From positions 248,001-312,000 of the forward strand of contig NZ_JBHWLR010000002.1 of NCBI RefSeq assembly GCF_042731755.1: a DNA stretch of 64,000 nt, read 5' to 3'. Source of the DNA: Promicromonospora sp042731755 (GTDB lineage Bacteria; Actinomycetota; Actinomycetes; Actinomycetales; Cellulomonadaceae). The notes beneath the pieces were generated by a model. That model worked only from the letters and a program-made list of their open reading frames with translations, had not been told where the DNA came from and searched no databases. How positions within the stretch are numbered: the first letter of the stretch is position 1; every line of letters begins with the position of its first letter. A program made the position numbers and the translations under genes. This document shows, piece after piece, positions 8,863 to 16,924 of this stretch.

Positions 8863-9951
8863 ATGACAGAAGTGCCAGGGGCAGGGTCGAAGGTGGGCGG
8901 GGCGGGGACGACGGCGAAGGCTGAGCGGGCGGGGACGCCGGCGAGGGTCGGCCGGCCGACGATGAACGACGTGGCCCGTGCCGCGGGGGTCTCGCAGTCG
9001 ACCGTCTCGTTCGTGCTCAACGACCGGCGCGACATCCCGGTGGCGGCCGAGACGCGCGAGCGCATCCTGGAGGCGGCCCGGTCGCTCGGCTACCGCCTGA
9101 ACCGGCGGGCGCAGGAGCTCCGCCTGAACCGGTCGACGACGCTCGGCGTGGTCTCCTACGGCGTCGCGTCCCACCCGTTCGCCGGCGCGCTGCTCGCCGG
9201 GATGCAGAGCGCGGCGCGGGCCGCCGGGCACGTCTGCATGGTGATCGACGTCGAGGGCCACGACGGCGACGAGGCCGTGGCCGACCTGCTGGACCGCGGG
9301 GTGACCGGCATCGTGCACGCCTCCGCGGGCACCGGCCCCGTGATTGTGAACCGCGCGCTGGGCGAGACGCGGGAGCTGTTCGTCGGGTGCTGGCCGGAGT
9401 CGGGTGGCACGGGGGAGGGGACCGTGCTGCCGGACGACCGCGAGGGCGGACGGCGGGCCGCGGCCCACCTGCTCGACCTGGGGCACCGCGACATCGCGTT
9501 CCTGGGCGGCCCCGCTGCCGACTTCGCCGCCGGGGAGCGTGAGGCGGGGCTCGACGACGCCCTGCGCGCGGCCGGCGTCGACCCCGCCCGCGTGGTGCGC
9601 CGGAACGGCGACTACGGCTCCCGGTCGGGCTACCGGCTCGCCGACGAGCTGTTCGACGCCGGCCGGCCGACCGCCCTGATCTGCGGCAACGACCAGATGG
9701 CGCTCGGTGCCCTCCTCGCGCTGCACGAGCGCGGCCTGCGCGTGCCGGACGACGTGAGCATCGTCGGCTACGACGACCAGGAGGCGCTGGCCGACGCGAT
9801 CCACCCGGCCCTGACGACGGTGCGCCTGCCGCACCGCGAGATGGGCCTGCGCGCGGCCGAGCTGCTCATGAAGGACCCGGCCGGGACGCCGCACGCGGAG
9901 ATGGTGGACTGCCCGCTGGTGGTCCGGGAGTCGACCGCGCGCCCACGATAA
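8863..9951 (+). CDS. LacI-family regulator of the fructan cluster
   Basis: 362 residues from ATG 8863 behind GGGAGG. A 30-residue Gly/Ala-rich leader precedes the helix-turn-helix (MNDVARAAGVSQSTVSFVLND), then the hinge and the effector-binding domain ending VDCPLVVRESTARPR. It lies between the divergent sugar ABC operon and GH32, and near-identical palindromes stand before all three transcription units, so it is very probably their local repressor, released by a fructan-derived sugar. The long N-terminal extension before the DNA-binding domain is unusual; no better-supported downstream start was found before the ATG of MNDVAR, which lacks a clear ribosome site. Confidence 0.92.
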   Translation: MTEVPGAGSKVGGAGTTAKAERAGTPARVGRPTMNDVARAAGVSQSTVSFVLNDRRDIPVAAETRERILEAARSLGYRLNRRAQELRLNRSTTLGVVSYGVASHPFAGALLAGMQSAARAAGHVCMVIDVEGHDGDEAVADLLDRGVTGIVHASAGTGPVIVNRALGETRELFVGCWPESGGTGEGTVLPDDREGGRRAAAHLLDLGHRDIAFLGGPAADFAAGEREAGLDDALRAAGVDPARVVRRNGDYGSRSGYRLADELFDAGRPTALICGNDQMALGALLALHERGLRVPDDVSIVGYDDQEALADAIHPALTTVRLPHREMGLRAAELLMKDPAGTPHAEMVDCPLVVRESTARPR

Positions 9952-9962
9952 ATACCTATTGA
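9949..9962. promoter_or_regulatory. LacI operator copy 3, upstream of GH32
   Basis: TAAATACCTATTGA matches the palindrome of copy 2 (read on the opposite strand) at 13 of 14 positions. It starts on the lacI stop codon and overlaps the GH32 -35 element. Confidence 0.7.
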
Positions 9963-9988
9963 CGACCCGCATGGACGCTGATTAGCCT
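9959..9988 (+). promoter_or_regulatory. Promoter of GH32, probably leaderless
   Basis: TTGACG (9959-9964) and TAGCCT (9983-9988) are separated by 18 bp. The expected start of transcription is about at the ATG (9997), and no Shine-Dalgarno sequence is visible, so the message is predicted to be leaderless. Confidence 0.6.
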
Positions 9989-9998
9989 CAGCGTCCAT
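9971..9998. repeat. Perfect 10-bp inverted repeat running into the GH32 start codon
   Basis: ATGGACGCTG (9971-9980) and CAGCGTCCAT (9989-9998) are perfect complements around ATTAGCCT, which contains the -10 element. It is a DNA-level palindrome; a leaderless RNA would not contain the left arm. Confidence 0.85.
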
Positions 9999-11640
9999 GC
10001 CCACGAGCGAACCCGTCGTCACCGAGCCCTACCGCCCGCGCCTGCACTTCTCGCCGGCCCGGAACTGGATGAACGACCCCAACGGCCTGCTCTTCCACGA
10101 CGGCACCTACCACCTGTTCTTCCAGCACAACCCGGGCGGCCCGGAGTGGGGCGACATCGCCTGGGGGCACGCGACGTCGTCGGACCTGCTGACCTGGACC
10201 GAGCATTCGGTGGCGATCCCCGCGACCGAGCACGAGATGATCTTCTCGGGCTCCGCCGTGGTCGACGCCGCGAACACGTCGGGGTTGGGTGCTGCGGGGG
10301 CCGGCTCTGCGGGGACCGGTGTCGCGGGGGACGGGCCGCTCGTCGCGATCTACACCAGCGCCTACCGCGATCACCCGGTGCACGGGGACAACCAGGCGCA
10401 GTCGGTCGCCTTCTCCGTCGACGGCGGGCAGACCTGGGAGAAGTACGCGGGCAACCCCGTGCACGACCGGGACCGCACCGACTACCGCGACCCCAAGGTG
10501 TTCTGGTTCGGGCCGCCCGAGGGCGGGCACTGGGTGATGGTTGCCGTGGACGCCGACGCCTCGCGCCTGGTCGTGAACGTCTCGGACGACCTGCTGCGGT
10601 GGCGCACCACGAGCACCTTCGAGAGCGCCCGGCTGCCGGAGATGTGGGAGTGCCCGGACCTGTTCCCGCTGGTCGTGGAGGGTGCCGGCGTTGCCCTCGC
10701 CGGTGGTGAGGGCGGCGTGCGGTGGGTGCTGGTGCTCAGCACCGGCGGGCCGGGGCAGCACTACGTGGTCGGGGACTTCGACGGCGAGCGGTTCGTCGAG
10801 GACGCCGCCGTCCCGACGGGCCGGGTCGACCACGGCGCCGACTTCTACGCCGCGGCGTCGTTCAACGGGTTGGCGGGTGAGCCGGGCGGCGTCGGGCTGA
10901 CGGAAGAGCCGGCGGGCCGCCGGGTGCTGATCGGCTGGATGGGCCAGGCCTTCCGGGCACCGACGTCGCCGTGGCAGGGCATCATGTCGGCGCCGCGGGA
11001 TCTCGGCCTGCGCGCGGTCGGCGGCGTCCCGCGACTGGTCAGCCGGTTCTCGCCGGAGATCGGCCGGGCCGAGCGGGAGGTGGCGGTGGCCGACGGCGTG
11101 CGGGTCGGTGCGGCAGCTGAGGTCGCTGCGGGCGAGGGCGCTGCGGGGGAGGGCGCTGCGGGGGAGGGCGCCGCGGAGGAGGGCGCCGCGGAGGAGGGCG
11201 CCGCGTCCGACGGCACGGCGACCGTCGTCGTCGGCCGGGGTGGCGGGCTCCAGCAGCGGGTGCGGGCCCGGATCGTGCCGGGATCCGCGTCGCTCGCGGG
11301 GATCCGCGTGCTGGTGGGGGACGCGTGCGGCACGCGCATCGGCTACGACCGGACGACGGGCGAGCTGGTGCTCGACCGTTCGGCGTCGGGGGTCGTCGCG
11401 CACGAGGGGTTCGCGACTCCGCGCCGCGTGCCGGTGCGACTGGTCGACGGGGCGCTCATCCTCGACGTGCTGACCGACTCCATGAGCGTGGAGGTGCTGG
11501 CGAACGACGGCGAGGTCGTGGTCAGCGAGCTTGTCTTCCCCGGCTCTGACGCGGTGGGCGTCGAGGTCTTCGCCGAGGGCGGGGGTGCGGTGGTCGACGT
11601 GCGGCTGGCCGACCTCGTGCCCCAGGGCCTGAGCGACTGA
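9997..11640 (+). CDS. GH32 fructan hydrolase (levanase/fructosidase-type), cytoplasmic
   Basis: 547 residues, no signal peptide. The five-bladed propeller signatures are present with all three catalytic acids: nucleophile Asp27 in WMNDPNG, transition-state stabiliser Asp165 in YRDPK, and acid/base Glu218 in ECPDL. A C-terminal beta-sandwich ends the protein. It would hydrolyse sucrose or fructo-oligosaccharides brought in by the adjacent ABC transporter, with which it shares a LacI operator. Two low-complexity inserts stand out: an Ala/Gly run near residues 96-112, and five 15-bp repeats giving GEGAA/EEGAA pentads at residues 379-403 in the propeller-sandwich region. Invertase versus exo-levanase/inulinase cannot be settled by eye. 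Confidence 0.93.
   Translation: MPTSEPVVTEPYRPRLHFSPARNWMNDPNGLLFHDGTYHLFFQHNPGGPEWGDIAWGHATSSDLLTWTEHSVAIPATEHEMIFSGSAVVDAANTSGLGAAGAGSAGTGVAGDGPLVAIYTSAYRDHPVHGDNQAQSVAFSVDGGQTWEKYAGNPVHDRDRTDYRDPKVFWFGPPEGGHWVMVAVDADASRLVVNVSDDLLRWRTTSTFESARLPEMWECPDLFPLVVEGAGVALAGGEGGVRWVLVLSTGGPGQHYVVGDFDGERFVEDAAVPTGRVDHGADFYAAASFNGLAGEPGGVGLTEEPAGRRVLIGWMGQAFRAPTSPWQGIMSAPRDLGLRAVGGVPRLVSRFSPEIGRAEREVAVADGVRVGAAAEVAAGEGAAGEGAAGEGAAEEGAAEEGAASDGTATVVVGRGGGLQQRVRARIVPGSASLAGIRVLVGDACGTRIGYDRTTGELVLDRSASGVVAHEGFATPRRVPVRLVDGALILDVLTDSMSVEVLANDGEVVVSELVFPGSDAVGVEVFAEGGGAVVDVRLADLVPQGLSD
11131..11205 (+). repeat. 15-bp in-frame tandem repeat (5 units) in GH32
   Basis: Units start at 11131, 11146, 11161, 11176 and 11191 (consensus GGGGAGGGCGCCGCG). 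They encode GEGAA x3 then EEGAA x2. Confidence 0.95.
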
Positions 11641-11664
11641 GCTGTCTGGCGGGCAAGGATCACT

Positions 11665-11721
11665 CCCCTGAGGGGGTAACGCTGAGCAAACATTGCTAGC
11701 TCAGCGTTACCCCCTCAGGGG
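11665..11721. terminator. Long perfect hairpin after GH32
   Basis: Two perfect 23-bp arms (11665-11687 and 11699-11721, beginning CCCCTGAGGGGG) enclose an 11-nt AT-richer loop. It lies 25 bp after the GH32 stop and before the next same-strand gene. It probably ends transcription, but the arms are much longer than a usual terminator, so a mobile palindrome is also possible. Confidence 0.75.
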
Positions 11722-11773
11722 CGTAGGCGTTGCCCCGAGGCGACGGTCTGGCGCGGTGGGGCGCTCGAAAATT

Positions 11774-11793
11774 GGTAACCCATCGGTTACCAT
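11774..11793. promoter_or_regulatory. ArsR-type operator overlapping a leaderless promoter
   Basis: GGTAACC (11774-11780) and GGTTACC (11785-11791) form a perfect 7-bp inverted repeat with CATC between. TACCAT (11788-11793) fits a -10 element six bases before the GTG start at 11800, so the bound repressor would sit on the promoter. Confidence 0.7.
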
Positions 11794-11799
11794 TGCTCC

Positions 11800-12225
11800 G
11801 TGGACGTCTTCGGGGCCATCGCTGATCCGATCCGCCGCGACCTGCTGCTGCGGCTCGCGGACGGCCCGGCGCGGGTGGTGGATCTCGCAGCCGAGCACGC
11901 GGTGTCGCGTCCGGCGATCAGCAAGCACCTGCGCGTGCTGAGCGATGCCGGCCTGGTGCGGGGGACCGACGACGGCCGGGAGCGGCGGTACGCGCTCGAA
12001 CCCGGGCCGCTGTCGGAGGTGAGCGCGCTGCTGGGTGCGCTCGCCGCGCGGCCGGCGCCGATCACGGCGGGCCACCTCGACGCGCTGGACACCGAGGTGC
12101 GCCGGGCAGCACGGGACCGCCGTCGGGCGGCGTCGGCCCCGGCAGCGACGTCCGCCCCGGAAGCGCCGTCCGCCCCGAAAGCAACGACCACACCGGATAC
12201 GAGCGCGAAGGAGCGGATCGCATGA
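11800..12225 (+). CDS. ArsR-family winged-helix repressor
   Basis: 141 residues from GTG 11800, which appears leaderless. Residues 1-85 are an ArsR winged helix (MDVFGAIADPIRRDLLLRLADG; recognition helix RPAISKHLRVLSDAGLV; wing GRERRYAL). No metal-binding CxC motif is present, so it belongs to the metal-independent group usually paired with an SRPBCC protein. The C-terminus is a disordered Ala/Pro tail. The stop overlaps the next ATG (ATGA). Autoregulation is likely through the GGTAACC palindrome directly upstream. Confidence 0.9.
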   Translation: MDVFGAIADPIRRDLLLRLADGPARVVDLAAEHAVSRPAISKHLRVLSDAGLVRGTDDGRERRYALEPGPLSEVSALLGALAARPAPITAGHLDALDTEVRRAARDRRRAASAPAATSAPEAPSAPKATTTPDTSAKERIA

Positions 12226-12734
12226 ACCTGACCGGAACCCTGGAGGACGACGGCCGGACCCTGGTGCTGGTGCGCCGGTTCGGTGTGCCGATCGACGACG
12301 TGTGGGCGAGCGTCACCGAGTCGGAGCGCCTGGCCCGATGGTTCGGCACGTGGACCGGCGACCCGTCGTCGGGCCGCGTGCTGGTGACTATGAACGCCGA
12401 GGCCGAGCCCGGCGCACCGGCCGAGTTTCGTGTCGACGCGTGCGAGCCGCCGCGGCTGCTCGCGGTCAGCGCCGAGGACGAGTTCGGGAACTGGCGGCTC
12501 AGCGCCGAGCTCGCGGAGGTGGACGGCGGCACCACGCTGACCCTGCGGCAGAAGGAGCTCGATCCCAAGACCCTGCCGGAGACCGGGCCGGGCTGGGAGT
12601 GGTACCTGGACCGCCTCGTCGCCGCGATCGAGGGCAGCGAACCGCCGACGCTCGCCGGCTTCGACACCGACTACATGCCGATGAGCACGGGCTACGCCGC
12701 GCTCGTGCCGGGCGGCGCAGTTGACGACTCCTGA
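12222..12734 (+). CDS. SRPBCC/AHSA1-domain protein
   Basis: 170 residues, translationally coupled to the ArsR gene. It shows the START/Bet v1-like AHSA1 pattern: an N-terminal strand LVLVRRFGVPIDDVWASVTES, then RLARWFGTWTGDP, and a C-terminal helix GWEWYLDRLVAAIEG. Such proteins bind hydrophobic small molecules; no catalytic residue can be assigned. ArsR plus AHSA1 pairs are a common arrangement in actinobacteria, so both probably respond to the same unknown ligand. Confidence 0.85.
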   Translation: MNLTGTLEDDGRTLVLVRRFGVPIDDVWASVTESERLARWFGTWTGDPSSGRVLVTMNAEAEPGAPAEFRVDACEPPRLLAVSAEDEFGNWRLSAELAEVDGGTTLTLRQKELDPKTLPETGPGWEWYLDRLVAAIEGSEPPTLAGFDTDYMPMSTGYAALVPGGAVDDS

Positions 12735-13806
12735 CCGGTCGCGCGGCGCCCGCCTGGCCGCGCACGGGACCGTGTCCGCCGCCTTGTCGCGGTGCAGCGA
12801 CCGCAGGCTGCGCGAGCTCGTCGACGCCGGCACGGCGATCGGTTCCGGCATCGGCGGCGCGACCGTGCTGCTGGACGTCGAGGGCATGCCGGTGTTCGTC
12901 AAGCAGGTGCGGCTCACCGACCTCGAACGGCGCCCGGAGAACGTCGGCTCGACGGCGAACCTGTTCGGGCTGCCGGACTTCTGCCACTACGGGGTAGGAA
13001 TCATCGGCGGCCCGGGCTTCGGCGCCTGGCGGGAGCTGGCCGCGCAGGTCATGACGACGGACTGGGTGCTCGCCGGGGAGTACGAGGGCTTCCCCCTGAT
13101 GTACCACTGGCGGGAGCTGCCCGACGCCGGCCAGCCGCTCCCCGAGGAGCTGGCCGACGTCGACCACGCCGTCGCCTACTGGGGCGGCGGGCCCGAGATC
13201 CGGCACCGGATCGAGGCCGTGCAGCAGTCCTCCGCGAGCCTCGTGCTGTTCCTGGAGTACATCCCGCAGAACCTGCACGACTGGCTGGACGTCCAGGTCA
13301 GGGCGGGGGACGAGGCCGCCGAGCGGGCCTGCGCCCTGGTGGAGGACGAGCTGGCGGCCGGCATCGCGTTCATGAACGCCCGCGGGCTGCTGCACTTCGA
13401 CGCCCACTTCCAGAACATCCTGACCGACGGCGACCGGCTCTACTTCGCCGACTACGGCCTGGCGATCTCCTCCGGCTTCGAGCTCACGCCGGGCGAGTCG
13501 GCCTTCTTCGACGAGCACCAGGACTACGACCGGTACTACGCCGCCACGCACCTGGTGAACTGGCTCGCCGTCGCGCTGTACGGGCACGGACCCGAGGAGC
13601 GCAGGGCGTTCGTCCGCGCGTGTGCCGAGGGCGTGCCGCCGGAGGGAGTTCCACCGGCGCTCGCGGCGGCGCTGCTCCGGCACGCGCCGGTCGCCGCGGT
13701 GGTCGGGGACTTCTACCGCGCGTTCCAGCGGCAGAGCCGGGAGACGCCGTACCCGCTGGAGGCAGTCAGCCGGATCGGGCGGGACCGGATCGGGCGGCCG
13801 GGGTAG
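12721..13806 (+). CDS. Protein-kinase-like phosphotransferase
   Basis: About 361 residues from a TTG at 12721 that overlaps the SRPBCC gene by 14 bp; the start is uncertain because no strong ribosome site is visible. The kinase-like fold is recognisable: VFVKQVRL would hold the ATP-binding Lys, HFDAHFQNIL is the catalytic loop (HxDxxxxN), and FADYGLA is the metal-binding D-Y-G. It resembles actinobacterial Ser/Thr-kinase-like and aminoglycoside-phosphotransferase-like enzymes, but the target cannot be named. Its overlap with the ArsR-AHSA1 pair suggests one transcript. Confidence 0.72.
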   Translation: MTTPDRSRGARLAAHGTVSAALSRCSDRRLRELVDAGTAIGSGIGGATVLLDVEGMPVFVKQVRLTDLERRPENVGSTANLFGLPDFCHYGVGIIGGPGFGAWRELAAQVMTTDWVLAGEYEGFPLMYHWRELPDAGQPLPEELADVDHAVAYWGGGPEIRHRIEAVQQSSASLVLFLEYIPQNLHDWLDVQVRAGDEAAERACALVEDELAAGIAFMNARGLLHFDAHFQNILTDGDRLYFADYGLAISSGFELTPGESAFFDEHQDYDRYYAATHLVNWLAVALYGHGPEERRAFVRACAEGVPPEGVPPALAAALLRHAPVAAVVGDFYRAFQRQSRETPYPLEAVSRIGRDRIGRPG

Positions 13807-13813
13807 GCCGGGC

Positions 13814-14263
13814 TCACCAGTGGGTCGGGCCCGACCCGTCGTCGCGGTGGGCGAGCGTGGCCAGCGCGTCCTTCCAGTGGCCCTCGGAGGCGGTCGCGTG
13901 CTGCGCGGTGTCGATGTTCTCCTGGGTCACGGTGACGCGGGTGCCGCCGTCGTCGGGCGTGAGCTCGATCCGGATCTCGTGGTAGTTCTCGGGGACGTCC
14001 GCGAGCCCGCTGAGCGGCGCGAAGTGCGTGAAGTGCAGCAGCCGCGGCCGGTCGACGGCGATGACGGTGCCCTTGTCGGCGAAGACCCGGCCGAAGAAGT
14101 GGCCCTCGAAGACGATCGGGCTGCCCGGCTGGTAGTCGGTCTCGACGTTGGCGCCCAGCATCCACCGCGCGCCCGGGTGGGTGAGCTCGGCCCAGACCCG
14201 CCCGGGTGGCTCGGCGATGTGGGTGGTCGCCGTGGCGGTGTGACGCGGGGTCTCGATGCTCAT
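13814..14263 (-). CDS. SRPBCC-domain protein
   Basis: 149 residues from ATG 14263, with GGAGGACAG as ribosome site. AHSA1/polyketide-cyclase-like: THIAEPPGRVWAELTHPGARW at the N-terminus and HWKDALATLA as the final helix. It ends close to and facing the kinase-like gene. It probably binds a hydrophobic ligand; no function assignable. It is read in the same direction as the DUF998-like membrane protein upstream, with a 105-bp gap. Confidence 0.82.
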   Translation of the reverse strand: MSIETPRHTATATTHIAEPPGRVWAELTHPGARWMLGANVETDYQPGSPIVFEGHFFGRVFADKGTVIAVDRPRLLHFTHFAPLSGLADVPENYHEIRIELTPDDGGTRVTVTQENIDTAQHATASEGHWKDALATLAHRDDGSGPTHW

Positions 14264-14368
14264 CGCTGTCCTCCGTGCTGGTTCTCGGATCTGACCGTAG
14301 CGTGTCGGTCGGCACCCCTATCGTGCCCGGGAATCGGCGGGGCGCATGACGACGGCGGGCCGGGCGTG

Positions 14369-15445
14369 TCACCGGCCGCCGGGGTGGACATCCTTCTCGA
14401 CCGCACCGGTGTTGCGCAGGAACACGATGATCCAGCTGAAGATGAGGATGGCCGCGACCAGCTCGACGGCCGTCAGGTTGTAGTACCCGGTGATGAAGAA
14501 GACCGCCAGGACCACGATGACCGCGACGTAGGTGTAGCCGAGCAGGACGAACACCCGGGGCATCGACGGGAGCAGGCGGCGAAGGCTCACGACGAGAGTG
14601 ATGTACACGACGACCATTCCGGTGGCGGACGTGTTGTGCACGGCCAGGAACTCGTCGACGGGGAAGATACCCACGCATGCCAGGAGAATGCCGATGAGTA
14701 CGAGCGCGGTCCGGACGCGGCTGCGGCCCCGCGCCTCCGCGGGCGTCGAGTGCGGGAGGTACGCGGTCGCGTAGTGCGCGATGGTCGTGACCAGCACGCC
14801 GGCGACGATGAGGGTCAGGTTGAACGCCATGGCGGAGATGTCGTCGGTCATCCCGAGAGCGCTGAGGTTCTCCTGCCACCACAACGGGTCGGTGGCGCTG
14901 AGCATGCTCGCGAAGGCGCCGACGGTGAGGAAGACCGCCAGGACGAGCGAGAGTGTCATCGGGGTGAGGTTCACGGCGGAGAGGAAGGTCAGGTAGGTGG
15001 TCACGGCCAGGGCCACACCGGCAAGTACCGCGGCCGACGTCGGATAGGCGGTCGCTCCGACGAAGCTCCTGCTCACGATCGACGCGAGCCCGATCCACCC
15101 CAGCAGAGCGATGACGGCGTGCGCCAGGGCAAGGGCCGCGACGTCGAACCAGCGCAGGCGCGGTCGCTCCCTGTCGTCGGCCGCTTCGCGCCGGATCTGG
15201 CCGCGCCGCGACACACAGCCGAAGAGGACCGCCGCGATCGCGACCAGTGCCCCGCCGATCGCGGCGAAGTCGCCGATCGAGCCGCGTCCGGAGATCGGCA
15301 CGTCGCGACCCTGGAACACGATGAGCCCGACGAGCAACCCGAGCACGAAGGCGACCGCGCCGGCGAGCAGCGCCGACGACTCGCGCGACTCCGTGGTGTC
15401 GGCGGGGCGACGGAAGATGCGGTTGATCGGTGTCGGCTCACTCAT
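14369..15445 (-). CDS. Multi-pass membrane protein, DUF998-like
   Basis: 358 residues from ATG 15445 (AGGAGAACCACC just before). About ten hydrophobic segments are visible. The stretch LSALGMTDDISAMAFNLTLIVAGVLV resembles the DUF998 pattern (S-L-G, then F-N-x-x-L-I-x-A-G), but the assignment is by memory of the pattern only. Function unknown; located in the cytoplasmic membrane. Base composition is somewhat lower in GC than the sugar cluster. It is divergent from the DUF4240 gene. Confidence 0.7.
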   Translation of the reverse strand: MSEPTPINRIFRRPADTTESRESSALLAGAVAFVLGLLVGLIVFQGRDVPISGRGSIGDFAAIGGALVAIAAVLFGCVSRRGQIRREAADDRERPRLRWFDVAALALAHAVIALLGWIGLASIVSRSFVGATAYPTSAAVLAGVALAVTTYLTFLSAVNLTPMTLSLVLAVFLTVGAFASMLSATDPLWWQENLSALGMTDDISAMAFNLTLIVAGVLVTTIAHYATAYLPHSTPAEARGRSRVRTALVLIGILLACVGIFPVDEFLAVHNTSATGMVVVYITLVVSLRRLLPSMPRVFVLLGYTYVAVIVVLAVFFITGYYNLTAVELVAAILIFSWIIVFLRNTGAVEKDVHPGGR

Positions 15446-15583
15446 GGTGGTTCTCCTGCCTCGTCGCCGCTGGGCCCGGAGCCAGCATGCTCGACGACTG
15501 CCGCGTCGGTGTCACCCGAACAGGATGATCCGTTGGGATCGATTGCGCCTGGCCGCAATGCAGGAGGTGTGGTCACGCCAAGC

Positions 15584-16315
15584 ATGTCAGTGAGCCTGGC
15601 TACCGTTCACCGCGTGGATGTCGAGACGGTCTGGCGGGTGGTTGATGAGGTCCGAGCGCGTGCTGAGGCAGATGGCGCCTGGGACCACGAGACCTTGAGT
15701 GAGTGCGTCGTTGACGTACTGGCGGGGAGTCTGAGCGCACCGGAGATCGTTGCGTTCTGCGTTGTGGCCACCGCCCTCTCACATCAGGCGGACACGCAGA
15801 CGATGGCGGCGGCGATGTTCCTGATCGAGGGCTATGTCAGTGACGACACGTTCATGGATTTCCGCGACGGACTGATCCTTCTGGGCAGAAGCACCTTCGA
15901 GGCGGCGACGGCTGATCCGGACTTGCTGGTCGAGCACCCGCTCGTCGACGGTTCGAATCCGGAGATCTCGTTCGAGTCGATCTCCTCGTGTGCTGTCGAG
16001 GCCTGGTCACGTGTCACAGGCGGGGCGGACGAGGACGACTTCTGGGACGTGATGTCTGATGCCGAGAACGACATCCCAACGGTGGGGATCGAGCGAGTAC
16101 AGCCAGACGAGTCATGGGATCTCATCGACGCCGCTGCGATTCGTCGACAACTCCCTCGCCTGGCAGAACGGTTTTCTCATCGGCTGAAGCCAAGGACGCC
16201 GAAGGTTCGGCTTCCCGAAGCAACCTGCCGGCCCACGCGCGGCACCACGGGACTTTCCGCATTCCATCAGGGCGTGGCTCGTGGCCGGGAAGCCGCCGGT
16301 GAAACCCTGTCCTAG
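15584..16315 (+). CDS. DUF4240-like protein
   Basis: Up to 243 residues. The start is uncertain: ATG 15584 has AGGAGG 16 bp upstream (too far), while GTG 15614 would begin VDVETVWRVVDEVRA, close to where DUF4240 proteins usually begin. The core (FCVVATALSHQADTQTMAAAMFLIEGYVSDDTFMDFRDGLILLGRSTFEAA and later DDFWDVMSDAE) is typical of DUF4240, a family of unknown function. The last 40 residues look unlike the family and may be a non-homologous tail. GC content is clearly lower than in flanking genes, suggesting acquisition. Confidence 0.68.
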   Translation: MSVSLATVHRVDVETVWRVVDEVRARAEADGAWDHETLSECVVDVLAGSLSAPEIVAFCVVATALSHQADTQTMAAAMFLIEGYVSDDTFMDFRDGLILLGRSTFEAATADPDLLVEHPLVDGSNPEISFESISSCAVEAWSRVTGGADEDDFWDVMSDAENDIPTVGIERVQPDESWDLIDAAAIRRQLPRLAERFSHRLKPRTPKVRLPEATCRPTRGTTGLSAFHQGVARGREAAGETLS

Positions 16316-16374
16316 CGAGCGATGGCCGTGCTCATCCGGGCGCGGCGCCGTCGGAGCGCTTCCGGAGCGCGGCA

Positions 16375-16380
16375 TAGCCT
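16375..16380 (+). promoter_or_regulatory. -10 element (TAGCCT) of a leaderless gene
   Basis: TAGCCT lies six bases before the GTG of the histidine phosphatase gene and no ribosome site is present. This is the same arrangement as before GH32 and the gene at 55211-55660. Confidence 0.5.
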
Positions 16381-16386
16381 TGCGCG

Positions 16387-16854
16387 GTGGTTCTCTACCT
16401 GGTCCGGCACGGCCGCCCGATCCTCGACCCGACCGTCCCGGCGTCGACGTGGGTCCTGGACCCTGAGCACGAGCACCAGATCGCGGACCTGGCTGCGCGG
16501 GCGCCGTGGTCTGACGACGCCGTCTGGTTCACCTCGCCCGAGCCGAAGGCAGCGCGCACGGCACTTCTGTTGACCGGGCGGGACGTTCCGGTGATGCACG
16601 ACTTGCGGGAGCACGACCGCTCAGGCACCGGATGGGTACCGGACTTCGTGGACGTCATTCGTGAGGCCTTCGCGACTCCGTACTCCGAGGTGCGTCCGGG
16701 CTGGGAGCCGATCAGCCGGACGCGGTCACGGGTGGCCGACGCCGTGCGGCAGATCGTCGCGGAGCATCCTGGGCGCGACGTCGTGCTGGTCGGCCACGGG
16801 ACGGCGTGGACGCTGCTGGCCGCCGAGCTCACCGGGACCGACCCAGACCTGTAG
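16387..16854 (+). CDS. Histidine phosphatase family protein, possibly shortened by a stop codon
   Basis: 155 residues from GTG 16387, predicted leaderless. The catalytic RHG motif (YLVRHGRP) and the second His (VLVGHGTAW) are both present, so the phosphoglycerate-mutase-like core is complete. Oddity: after the TAG at 16852 the same frame continues RWRALAMPDVITVE to a second TAG at 16897-16899. W-x-x-L-x-M-P-D is how many of these proteins end, so the TAG looks like a recent nonsense change (or read error) removing the last strand. Substrate unknown. Confidence 0.8.
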   Translation: MVLYLVRHGRPILDPTVPASTWVLDPEHEHQIADLAARAPWSDDAVWFTSPEPKAARTALLLTGRDVPVMHDLREHDRSGTGWVPDFVDVIREAFATPYSEVRPGWEPISRTRSRVADAVRQIVAEHPGRDVVLVGHGTAWTLLAAELTGTDPDL

Positions 16855-16924
16855 CGGTGGCGTGCCCTGGCGATGCCGGACGTGATCACCGTGGAGTAGA
16901 CGACGCGGCGCACGAGCACTGGGC

